DNA of 64,000 nt from Actinomadura rubteroloni (GTDB lineage: Bacteria; Actinomycetota; Actinomycetes; Streptosporangiales; Streptosporangiaceae). The stretch lies in the NCBI RefSeq assembly GCF_002911665.1, contig NZ_MTBP01000001.1, positions 1,674,001 to 1,738,000 of the forward strand, given 5' to 3'. Under the pieces are notes generated by a model. It saw nothing but the letters and a program-made list of their open reading frames with translations. It made no database searches and had not been told where the DNA came from. The position numbers were made by a program, and so were the translations under genes. Shown piece after piece: positions 50,969 through 58,838 of the stretch (positions are counted from its first letter, which is position 1; every line of letters starts with the position of its first letter).

Positions 50969-52353
50969 CCGGTGTCCTCCTGTCGCTGTCTAAGGTCGAG
51001 GTCGTTGCGCCACAGCAGGGCCACCGCGACGAACGTCAGGTTCAGCGGCGACCCGGCCGAGGTGTAGGCCGTGCTGAACCAGAACGACAGCAGGACGACG
51101 AGCGAGCCGCCGATCCCGACGGCCGTCACGTCTTTTCGGTACCGCCACACGACCAGGCCGAAGAAGCCGAAGAACAGGACGGTGCCGACGAAGCCGTTGG
51201 AGATCAGCAGCAGCCAGAGCTGGCCCGTGCTGCCGACGGTCGAGTTGCCGCATTGCTTGCAGTCCGGGGTCCGGCCGATCGCGATGGACGACGGGCTGCC
51301 CTGGAGCGCCCGTCCCGTCCCGTAGCCGAGGATCGGCGAGCTGACGGCGGCCTCGATCGACCGCGCCGCCAGCGTCGAGCGGATGTTGTCGCTGTGCCCG
51401 TGCGCCGCGCGCTCCTTGACCATCGTGCTGAGCGGCGACAGCGCGAACACCATCATCCCGACGATCAGCGTGACGCCGAGCGCGCCGAGGACGAACAGCT
51501 TGCCGCGCAGCATCATCCGGAACGCGACGTACACGACCGCGAGCAGGATCCCGATCCACATGGCCCGGTTGAGGGAGTACACGGTCGGGACGGCCGCGAC
51601 GGCGAGCAGGATCCCGACGCCCCAGCGCGATCCCCGCGACCCGTGCGCCCACCAGGCGACGAACGCCCAGACCAGCAGCACGACGAGGTTGTTGCCCCAG
51701 ATGTTGGTGTACTCGAACGGCGCCTTCGGCCGCGCGCCCTCCGTCCCGAGGACGTCCTGGACCTGCGCGAGCCCCGGATGGACCATGTCCTCGACCCATT
51801 TGCTGGACCGGAAACCGCCGGGCAGGACCATCTCGACGGGCGACATGAACGACAGGTCCGGCAGGACGAGCGCCACCACGCCGCCGACGACCGTGACGGC
51901 GCCGAGGATCCCGAGCAGCTTCGCCAGCCTGCGGCGCGGCAGCGTCTCCTCGGACAGGTTGCCGATGTAGAGCATGAGGATCGTCCCCGTCGCGTACAGG
52001 ACGATCCGCTGCGCGTAGCCGAGGAAGCCGCCGGAGCTGGGTAGTGTGCCGGGCGCGTCCAGGCCCAGCGACACGACGCCCACCACCGCCCACAGCAGGA
52101 ACAGCAGCCAGACCGGGAAGCCCGGAGGGACGCGGACGCGGCGCCGCCGGATGAGGTAGGCCGCCATCGGCACGGCGACGAGCGTCCAGATGATGGACGT
52201 CAGGCCGAGCGCCCACCACACCGGGTACAGGACGAACAGCAGCGTCACCGGCCACGCGGGCGGTTCGGGGCCGGGTTCGGGGCGGTGCGGCTCGGGGATG
52301 TCACCGAGGGGACGGGCGGTGTCCCGGCCCGTCCGCGGCAGGTCGGAGATCAC
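50965..52353 (-). CDS. O-antigen ligase/Wzy-like polymerase
   Basis: A 462-residue membrane protein with about 11 spans and a large external loop (about 310-385: TMVKERAAHGHSDNIRSTLAARSIEAAVSSPILGYGTG), the hallmark of Wzy/WaaL proteins, with the conserved Arg and the ILGYGTG turn. It should polymerise or ligate the exported repeat unit. A CKQCGNS motif in the loop could form a disulfide. GTG 52353 has AGGA 5 nt upstream. Downstream it is coupled to the kinase-like gene and upstream lies the Wzz-like gene, in one operon. Confidence 0.88.
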   Translation of the reverse strand: MISDLPRTGRDTARPLGDIPEPHRPEPGPEPPAWPVTLLFVLYPVWWALGLTSIIWTLVAVPMAAYLIRRRRVRVPPGFPVWLLFLLWAVVGVVSLGLDAPGTLPSSGGFLGYAQRIVLYATGTILMLYIGNLSEETLPRRRLAKLLGILGAVTVVGGVVALVLPDLSFMSPVEMVLPGGFRSSKWVEDMVHPGLAQVQDVLGTEGARPKAPFEYTNIWGNNLVVLLVWAFVAWWAHGSRGSRWGVGILLAVAAVPTVYSLNRAMWIGILLAVVYVAFRMMLRGKLFVLGALGVTLIVGMMVFALSPLSTMVKERAAHGHSDNIRSTLAARSIEAAVSSPILGYGTGRALQGSPSSIAIGRTPDCKQCGNSTVGSTGQLWLLLISNGFVGTVLFFGFFGLVVWRYRKDVTAVGIGGSLVVLLSFWFSTAYTSAGSPLNLTFVAVALLWRNDLDLRQRQEDTG

Positions 52354-52416
52354 CGTCGTCCTGTTCTCCCCGCCGGGACGGGACGGTGACGCACGGTCGT
52401 GGGCACGGGCGCGGTC

Positions 52417-54426
52417 CTAACGGCGCCGCATGCGGTCGGGGATCGTTCCGTTGGGCGAACCGTGCCGCGGGATCTCCCGGAGCTTGGGGAGCGGGACGGG
52501 GTCGGCGGCCTCCGGCTCGTCCTCGTCCTTCTTCTCGGCGCGCGGCGCGGCGTCCTTCTCCTCGTCGTCGGCGCGGGACGCGTTGAGGACGTCGGAGGCG
52601 CGGAACCGGATCGTGTCGCCGTTCTCGAACCGTCCGGGGGGCTCGCTGGTCTCGCCGACCGTCACGTCCGCGATGGGCACACCGTCCTCGGAGGCGGTGC
52701 CGGGCCGCGCGAACCGCGGCGAGGCGGTGCGGGAGGTGCCCTCATGGACGACGGGCGTCCCGCGCCGGCGGCCCCGCGCGGTGCGCGGCTCGTCGGCGTC
52801 CTCGGCGTCGCCGGTCCGGTTCCGGGCGGCCGGGCCGACCAGCGGCTCGTCCGCCTCGTCCGCCCGGTGCCGCGCCGCGACGGTCGCGGCGGACCGGTTC
52901 GGCGGGGCGGTGGCGGCGGCGACGTCCTTCTGCACGCCGATTCCGACGGCGCCGAGCACGGCGGTGCCCATCCGGTCGAGCTGCCGCAGGCCGACGGCGA
53001 CGTGGTCGTAGCGGGTCAGCGGTATCTCGACGACGATCACCGCGCCGTCCGCGACGTCCGCGAGGGCCTGCGCGTCGGCGTTGACCGAGGTCGCCGACGT
53101 CTCGACGATCGTGTACTTGGCCGTCTGCCGGATCCGGTCGATCAGCCGTTCCATCGTGTTGCGCTGCAGCAGCTCCGACGCGTGGTCGATGTCGAGCCCG
53201 CAGGTCAGCACCCGGAGCTGCTTGATCTCGGGGGCGCGCCGGACGACCTTCTCGGCGTCGGTCCGCTGCAGCAGCACCTCGGCCAGGCCCTCGCCCTGCG
53301 GGACGCCGACGATGTCGGCGGCGGTCGTGGAGTCCAGGTTCGCGCAGACCAGCAGCACGTTGGACTCGGTGCGCGCGAACGCCGCCGCGAGGTTGGCCGC
53401 GACGACGCCGGGGCCGTTCCCGCGCTCGGCGCCCGCGACCAGGATGACGTGGTGGCCGTGCCCGAGCGTCGCGGCGATGAGGTGCGCGAGCTGGTTGAAG
53501 CTCTGCCCGACCCGGCTGCGTCCGGACTGGAGGCCGAGCGGCCGGGCCCGGCGCCCGCCCGGGGTCGTGAGCAGGACCGGCAGGCCCGTCAGCCGCTCGA
53601 TGTCCTGCGGCCGGCGGATGTGCTTGTCGGTGCGGTCCCGGACGACCGCGAGGACGAGCCCGATGAGCAGCCCCGCCATCAGCCCGGCCGGCAGGTACAG
53701 CCGCGGGTTCGGGTTGGACGCGGTGTCCGGCGTCGACGCCCCGGTGATGATCGAGCCGGGGGTGATGTTGGACGCTTTGATGTTCGCCTGCGCGAGCCGC
53801 TGGTTGAGCGCCTGGATCTCACCGGTGATGAGCCGCTGCTGGTTCAGCGCGTTGGTGTGCGACGCGGTGCCGCGCGTGGTGCTGCGGATCAGCGCGTTGA
53901 CGTTCTGGAGCTTCTCGGCGAGCTTGGTGATCCGGTCGGTCGCGGTCTTGACGTCGTTGCCGAGCTTGTCGCTCGCCGTGGCGGCGCGGTTGTCCAGGTA
54001 GGCCTGCGCGAACGCGTGGGCGCCGTCCCGCGCGGCCGTCGGCGACGGCCCGTCGAACGCGATGTTGAGGATGGTCGAGTTCGGCGGGACGGTGATCGTG
54101 ACCCGCGCGGCGAGGGCGCGCGGGTTCGCCGCCGACTTCAGGATCTGCTGGGCCCGGGTGGCGACCTCGGTGGACTTGACGATCTGCGCCTCGGTGTCGA
54201 GGTTGGTCGTCCCGTTCTTGCTCGTGGCCGCCGCGGTGTCCTCGGCGCCCGTGGCGGTGACCTGCACCGACGCCTGGGAGGTGTAGGTCTTCGGGGACAC
54301 AAGGACGAGCGCGAACGCCGCCGCCAGGCCGACGGCGGCGGCGATCAGGATGAGCCGCCAGCGCCGCCGCAGCAGCGCCGGGTAGTCGGTGATCTCGATC
54401 GCGTCCGGCCGGGACGATGAGTCCAT
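52417..54426 (-). CDS. Wzz/CapAB-like chain-length protein with a degenerate kinase domain
   Basis: A 669-residue protein. A Wzz domain (about 10-240) is framed by two membrane helices (ILIAAAVGLAAAFALVLVS and LPAGLMAGLLIGLVLAVV), with coiled-coil sequence between. A cytosolic BY-kinase-like domain follows (about 265-490). The Walker A site, normally GEGKST, reads GNGPGVV; the Walker A' Asp position reads VLLVCANLD, and there is no C-terminal Tyr cluster. A 170-residue disordered, charged tail ends the protein. It probably sets chain length without kinase activity. ATG 54426 has GAGGGAG 8 nt upstream; an in-frame ATG at 54447 has no Shine-Dalgarno. Confidence 0.88.
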   Translation of the reverse strand: MDSSSRPDAIEITDYPALLRRRWRLILIAAAVGLAAAFALVLVSPKTYTSQASVQVTATGAEDTAAATSKNGTTNLDTEAQIVKSTEVATRAQQILKSAANPRALAARVTITVPPNSTILNIAFDGPSPTAARDGAHAFAQAYLDNRAATASDKLGNDVKTATDRITKLAEKLQNVNALIRSTTRGTASHTNALNQQRLITGEIQALNQRLAQANIKASNITPGSIITGASTPDTASNPNPRLYLPAGLMAGLLIGLVLAVVRDRTDKHIRRPQDIERLTGLPVLLTTPGGRRARPLGLQSGRSRVGQSFNQLAHLIAATLGHGHHVILVAGAERGNGPGVVAANLAAAFARTESNVLLVCANLDSTTAADIVGVPQGEGLAEVLLQRTDAEKVVRRAPEIKQLRVLTCGLDIDHASELLQRNTMERLIDRIRQTAKYTIVETSATSVNADAQALADVADGAVIVVEIPLTRYDHVAVGLRQLDRMGTAVLGAVGIGVQKDVAAATAPPNRSAATVAARHRADEADEPLVGPAARNRTGDAEDADEPRTARGRRRGTPVVHEGTSRTASPRFARPGTASEDGVPIADVTVGETSEPPGRFENGDTIRFRASDVLNASRADDEEKDAAPRAEKKDEDEPEAADPVPLPKLREIPRHGSPNGTIPDRMRRR

Positions 54427-54524
54427 CGGTGGATCTCCCTCGGTCATCGGTCGGCCACGGCGATCGGGGCCAGGTGAGACGGGTGGCCAGAGATTACTTT
54501 ACCTTGACCGGTTTTAGATCCGTA

Positions 54525-55427
54525 TCAATCCAGGTCGCGGGGCACATCCGATGACGAAGCAGGCGAATCCGGCTTTACGGACTTGTCCGTGGGGGCGGCC
54601 GGGACCGCCGGGCCGTCCGGGAGCGCCGGGGCGCCCGCGACGACCGGAACGTCGGTGCTCCCCGGGGCCTGCGGTGCGCCCATGCCCGCCGGGCCGTCGA
54701 CGTTCGCCGGAACGTCCGGAGTCTGCGGGGCCGCCGTGCCGTCGGCGGGCTTGGCGCGCTTGCGGCGGCGCAGGACGAACACCGCGCCGCCCGCGATGGC
54801 GATCAGCACGACCACGGCCACCGCCGCGACCAGCGGCGTCGAGGACGACGACGCGGCCTCCTTCTCCTTCGCGATCTGCGCCTTGGCCGGCGGCGGGACG
54901 AGCCGTCCGCCGTTCGCCGTCTTGCCGGGCGCGGACGTCTCCTGCGGCGTCGACCCGGCGGAGCGGATCAGCGCGGCGAGCACCTTGATCGGGCTCTTGC
55001 CGCCCGTCCGCCGCGCCTTGGCGACGAGGCTCTGCGTCGTCGCGGGGCTGAAGGCGGACGAGTAGACGCGCAGGTCACGCCCGGCTTGCAGGAGGTAGGT
55101 GCCGGACCGTCCGATGAGCTTGGCGACGCCCTGGAGGAGCTGCTCCTGCCCCGCCGCGTCCGCCGGCGCCTGCCGCGCGGGGACGACCATCACGTACACC
55201 GGCAGCTTGCGGCCCTGCATGGCCTTGCGCAGGAAGTCCAGCGCGGCGTCGGTGTGGAACTTGCCCGCCCCGCCGTCCACGTAGAGGCCGTCGTAGGACT
55301 CCAGCGAGTTGGCGAGGACGTCGGGTGAGGTCTCGGCGGACGCGGGCGGGACGCCCGGGACGGCCAGCAGGGTCAGGCACGCGGCGGCGACGGCCGCCAG
55401 CAGGCGGACCAGGGAAGGCAGCTTCAC
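54525..55427 (-). CDS. Exported TPM-like membrane protein
   Basis: A 300-residue protein with a signal peptide (about 1-32, ending ASA), an external domain of 140 residues, a single membrane helix (about 198-220, TPLVAAVAVVVLIAIAGGAVFVL) followed by RRRKR, and a Pro/Ala-rich cytosolic tail. The external part (GLYVDGGAGKFHTDAALDFLRKAM, then VYVMVVPARQAP) resembles a TPM-type domain but I am not certain. GTG 55427 gives the signal peptide; a TTG at 55454 is also in frame. It ends 98 nt before the Wzz-like start and may be co-regulated. Confidence 0.7.
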   Translation of the reverse strand: MKLPSLVRLLAAVAAACLTLLAVPGVPPASAETSPDVLANSLESYDGLYVDGGAGKFHTDAALDFLRKAMQGRKLPVYVMVVPARQAPADAAGQEQLLQGVAKLIGRSGTYLLQAGRDLRVYSSAFSPATTQSLVAKARRTGGKSPIKVLAALIRSAGSTPQETSAPGKTANGGRLVPPPAKAQIAKEKEAASSSSTPLVAAVAVVVLIAIAGGAVFVLRRRKRAKPADGTAAPQTPDVPANVDGPAGMGAPQAPGSTDVPVVAGAPALPDGPAVPAAPTDKSVKPDSPASSSDVPRDLD

Positions 55428-55458
55428 GGAGATGGGGTCCCTTGCACGGCTCAAGTGG

Positions 55459-55493
55459 CGGGGCGCGGCGCCAACTGTACTCGCGCCGCCCCG
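55459..55493 (-). terminator. Terminator after the TauE-like gene
   Basis: CGGGGC and GGCGC pair with GCGCC and GCCCCG around an 11-nt loop, with a GC bulge on one side. It lies between the TauE-like stop and the next minus-strand gene. Confidence 0.55.
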
Positions 55494-55512
55494 GGGACCT
55501 GCTGATTTCCCG

Positions 55513-56445
55513 CTATTTCTGCGCCTGCCCGATATCGGCCAGCCGGACGGGCGCCGCCTCCGGCTCGGGGGCGCGGGCGGTGGTGCGGTGGCGGGTGGTG
55601 AGCCAGACGGCGGTGCTGATGGCGGCGAGGGCGACCATCGCCCAGGCGAGCTGCGTCACGCCGAGGCCGAACATCTTGAGGGCCGACACGACCAGGACGA
55701 AGGCCAGGAAGCGGCGGATCAGGCCGCCCGGCGCGCGGGAGGAGATCTTGGAGCCGAGGTAGACGCCGGGGACCGAGCCGACGAGCAGCGCGGCGGTGAC
55801 CTCCATGCGGAAGTCGCCGAACAGCAGGTGGCCGAGGGCGGCGGAGAAGACGAGCGGGACGGCCTGGAGGAGGTCGGTGCCGACGAGCTGGTTGGCGCGC
55901 AGCGCCGGGTAGAGCGCGAGCAGCGCCACGATGATCAGTGAGCCGGAGCCGACCGAGGTGATCCCGACGACGAGCCCGCCGACGACGCCGACTAGCAGCG
56001 TCGGAATGGGCCGGACGACGACGGGACCGGGTTCCGCGCCGTCCAGCGCCGCGTCGCGTCTGCGGGACTGGATCCCGCGCACGACGAGCCCGGCGGCGGC
56101 CAGGAGAAGGGCGGTGCCCATCGCGATCTGGATGAAGTGCTCGACGCCGGAGCCGTCCCCGAGCGCCCGCGCGACGAGGACGCCGCTGAACGCGGCGGGC
56201 ACCGATCCGGCGCACAGCCACCCGACGAGCCGCAGGTCGATCGTCCCCTGCCGGTAGTGGACGAAGCTGCCGACGGGCTTCATCACGGCGGCGGCGACGA
56301 GGTCGCTGGACACGGCGGCCAGCGGGCTCACGCCGAAGAACGTGACCAGCATCGGGGTCATGAGCGCGCCGCCGCCCATCCCGGTCAGCCCGACGACGAT
56401 GGCGACGCAGAACGACCCGAGCGCCATCGTCCAATCGAAGTCCAT
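55513..56445 (-). CDS. TauE/SafE (DUF81) family membrane transporter
   Basis: A 310-residue protein with eight or nine hydrophobic spans and two internal repeats (VVGLTGMGGGALMTPMLVTFFGVSP and VVGITSVGSGSLIIVALLALYP), the family pattern. Members export sulfite or other small sulfur compounds, or take up organosulfonates; many are unassigned. The position beside sulfate-activation genes makes a sulfur anion substrate attractive but unproven. ATG 56445 is the start; no Shine-Dalgarno is evident. Confidence 0.88.
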   Translation of the reverse strand: MDFDWTMALGSFCVAIVVGLTGMGGGALMTPMLVTFFGVSPLAAVSSDLVAAAVMKPVGSFVHYRQGTIDLRLVGWLCAGSVPAAFSGVLVARALGDGSGVEHFIQIAMGTALLLAAAGLVVRGIQSRRRDAALDGAEPGPVVVRPIPTLLVGVVGGLVVGITSVGSGSLIIVALLALYPALRANQLVGTDLLQAVPLVFSAALGHLLFGDFRMEVTAALLVGSVPGVYLGSKISSRAPGGLIRRFLAFVLVVSALKMFGLGVTQLAWAMVALAAISTAVWLTTRHRTTARAPEPEAAPVRLADIGQAQK

Positions 56446-56592
56446 CCGTATGCCCTACCAACATGCTGGGGAACCGGCCGCAGCCCATCCTAGGCGAAAC
56501 CGCCCACATCGCCCCACCCGGCCGGGCCTCGGTCCCGGGAGCCAGACGACGGTTCACCCGGCGGGGTGAGGCACGTTCGCACCGTGCGTTCC

Positions 56593-56598
56593 TAGCTT
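56593..56598 (+). promoter_or_regulatory. Leaderless -10 element (TAGCTT) of the DUF2306 gene
   Basis: TAGCTT ends 6 nt before the ATG at 56605. No Shine-Dalgarno is present. Confidence 0.5.
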
Positions 56599-56604
56599 TG
56601 CCGC

Positions 56605-57258
56605 ATGACAACGATCGAGGCCCGGACCGGGCGTCGTACGGCGGGCTGGTGGGTGCTCGCCCTGAGCGCGGTGGCGATCGCGGTATTCGCCCCGCTGCCC
56701 TATCTGGGCGCGTCCCTGCACCGCCTCTCCGAGGACCACGACATCGCGGCGAATTACGCCGACCGCGCGTCGTGGATTCAGGTGGTCTTCTACGCGCACA
56801 TCGTGTGCGGCGCGACGGCGCTGCTGCTTTCGCCGCTCCAGTTCGCGGCGCGGCTGCGGGCGAAAGCCCCGAGGCTGCACCGGATCTGCGGGCGGATCGT
56901 CGTCGGCGCCATCGTCCTCGGCGGGGCGGCGGGCCTCGTCCTCGCACCGCTCAACCTGGCCGGCCCGGTGGGGACGGCCGGGTTCGGAATGCTCGCGGTC
57001 CTGTGGGCGGGATTCGCCGTCACGGCCGTCCGGGCGATCAGGAGAAGGGACGTCGCGGCCCACCGGAGATGGGCGGTCCGGACGTTCGCCCTCACTTATG
57101 CGGCGGTCATGCTGAGGCTATGGCTGATCGTCCTCGTGCCGCTGCAATTCGGGGTCGCCGAGGACACGGCCTTTCTGCGGGCCTACCACGTCGTCCCGTT
57201 CCTGTGCTGGGTCCCCAATCTGCTGGTCGCCGAATACTTCCTCCGGCGCCGTCCATGA
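56605..57258 (+). CDS. DUF2306 family membrane protein
   Basis: A 217-residue protein with six hydrophobic spans. The pattern IVCGATALLLSPLQF, LHRICGRIVVGAIVLGG and the RRWAVRTFALTYAAVMLRLW helix match DUF2306. Conserved His residues (YAHIVCG, LHRICGR, AHRRWAVR) could bind haem or metal, but the function is unknown. It ends 6 nt before the convergent APS-kinase fusion gene and has its own probable leaderless promoter, so it need not belong to the glycan pathway. Confidence 0.83.
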   Translation: MTTIEARTGRRTAGWWVLALSAVAIAVFAPLPYLGASLHRLSEDHDIAANYADRASWIQVVFYAHIVCGATALLLSPLQFAARLRAKAPRLHRICGRIVVGAIVLGGAAGLVLAPLNLAGPVGTAGFGMLAVLWAGFAVTAVRAIRRRDVAAHRRWAVRTFALTYAAVMLRLWLIVLVPLQFGVAEDTAFLRAYHVVPFLCWVPNLLVAEYFLRRRP

Positions 57259-57264
57259 CCGGAA

Positions 57265-58731
57265 TCACGGACGGACCCAGCCGCCCTCCACGAGCAGCGC
57301 GAGGACGCGCTCCACGGCCTCGTCGGCGGTCAGCCCGGTCGTGTCCAGCGTGAGGGACGCGTCCGACGGGGCTTCGTACGGGTCGGAGATGCCGGTGAAC
57401 TCCGGGATCAGCCCGGCACGCGCCTTGGCGTAAAGACCCTTGCGGTCGCGCCGCTCGCACTCCTCCAGCGGCGTCGCCACATGGACGAGCAGGAAGTCGC
57501 CCACGGCCTCGACCATTGCGCGGACCTCCGCACGGGTCGCCGCGTACGGCGCGATCGGAGCGCAGATCGCGACGCCGCCGTGCCGGGTGACCTCGGACGC
57601 GACATAACCGATCCGGCGGACGTTCAGGTCCCGGTCGGCGCGCGAGAACGTCAGGCCCGCCGACAGCAGGCGCCGGACGACGTCGCCGTCCAGCAGCGTG
57701 ACGTTGCGGCCGTCCCGCTCGACCAGGGCGTCCGCGAGCCCCCGCGCGACGGTCGACTTGCCCGACCCCGACAGGCCGGTGAAGAACACCGTGAGGCCGC
57801 GCAGGTGCTTGGGCGGCCGGGCCACCGCGAGTTCGGCGGCGACGGCGGGCGGCGTGAACCAGTCCGGGACGGGCTCGCCCCGGTCCAGCAGCTCGCCGAG
57901 CCGCTCGGCCGTCAGCTCCGCCTGGACGTGGTCGGGGTCGATGCGCGCGACGGGCCGCCACACCTCGACGTCCGCGTCGTACCCCCACGGCTCGGGCACG
58001 ACGACCGGGACGGCGGTGCCCTCCACGTCGAGGTCGGCCAGCAGGTGGGTCGCGCCGTACGCGGCGGCGACGTGGGAGCGCAGCCGCACGTCGCGCTCGG
58101 CGGGGGAGCGCTCGGGCAGCGGCAGCGGGACGATCCGCGTCCCCTCCGGAAGGTCGCGCCGGACGGCCAGCAGCGCCCGCACCAGCGCCTCGTCGTGCTG
58201 CCCGCCGAGCAGCGGCAGGACGAGCACCGACGCCCCCAGCCGCTCGGCCACCTGCCGGATCTGCCCGAGCTGCTTGCGGTGCAGCGGCTCGCGGGTGGCG
58301 ACGGCGAGCAGCGGGCCTTCGACGGGCTCCAGCTCGTCCGGACGGCGCCGCATCCGGTGGAACGGTCCGTGCGCCGGGGCGCGCAGGGCCTCGACCGGGC
58401 CGGCCAGACAGTGCGCCCCCGACGTCGGGTCCTGCCAGGACTCGGCGACGGCCAACACCGCCAACGGCACCCCTTCGGGGTCTTGCAGGACGAGCCGCGC
58501 ATGCCCGGCCAGCTCTGCCGGGACGGTCAGCGTGACCGGCACCGGCCACGGCGTCCCGTCCGCCAGCCGTCCGCCCGCGATGACCATCGCGGCGTCGAAC
58601 GCGCCGAGGAACCCGGTGAGCGGCGCGTACACCCCCGCGAGCAGCAGTTCCAGATCGGCCAGCTCCACCGGCCCCGGGGTCCAGGCGGGCAGGTCGCGCA
58701 GCGTGTCGGGCAGGCCGGCTTCGGCGGTCAC
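57265..58731 (-). CDS. Degenerate ATP-sulfurylase domain fused to an APS kinase
   Basis: A 488-residue cytosolic protein. Residues 1-295 have the ATP-sulfurylase fold (YAPLTGFLGAFD at 35-46). The active site is eroded: the usual QTRNPxHxxH reads ATREPLHRKQ at 145-154 and GRDHAG reads ADLDVEG at 232-238. Residues 305-488 are an intact APS kinase: Walker A GLSGSGKST 319-327, DGDVVRRLLSAGLTFSRADRDLNVRRIG, and RDRKGLYAKARAG. It should make PAPS from APS supplied by CysDN. GTG 58731 has AAGGAG 4-5 nt upstream. A TnpB element sits immediately upstream. Confidence 0.9.
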   Translation of the reverse strand: MTAEAGLPDTLRDLPAWTPGPVELADLELLLAGVYAPLTGFLGAFDAAMVIAGGRLADGTPWPVPVTLTVPAELAGHARLVLQDPEGVPLAVLAVAESWQDPTSGAHCLAGPVEALRAPAHGPFHRMRRRPDELEPVEGPLLAVATREPLHRKQLGQIRQVAERLGASVLVLPLLGGQHDEALVRALLAVRRDLPEGTRIVPLPLPERSPAERDVRLRSHVAAAYGATHLLADLDVEGTAVPVVVPEPWGYDADVEVWRPVARIDPDHVQAELTAERLGELLDRGEPVPDWFTPPAVAAELAVARPPKHLRGLTVFFTGLSGSGKSTVARGLADALVERDGRNVTLLDGDVVRRLLSAGLTFSRADRDLNVRRIGYVASEVTRHGGVAICAPIAPYAATRAEVRAMVEAVGDFLLVHVATPLEECERRDRKGLYAKARAGLIPEFTGISDPYEAPSDASLTLDTTGLTADEAVERVLALLVEGGWVRP

Positions 58732-58826
58732 GGCTCTCCTTGAGCGTTGGTGCCCCGTCCTCCGGGACGGGGTGAGAACATGGCACTGACCTGGTTGTTT
58801 CCAGGCTCTTTCGAATGCTCGCCCGC

Positions 58827-58832
58827 TAGGGT
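58827..58832 (+). promoter_or_regulatory. Leaderless -10 element (TAGGGT) of tnpB
   Basis: TAGGGT ends 6 nt before the GTG at 58839, and no Shine-Dalgarno is present. Confidence 0.45.
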
Positions 58833-58838
58833 CGGGAT

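Noticed and set aside
55513..56445. Dedicated sulfite exporter of the sulfation pathway
   Set aside because: The DUF81 family is broad and the gene has its own terminator; sulfur specificity rests on position only.
57265..58731. Functional bifunctional ATP sulfurylase/APS kinase
   Set aside because: Key ATP-sulfurylase residues in both catalytic loops are replaced, so only the kinase half is supported.
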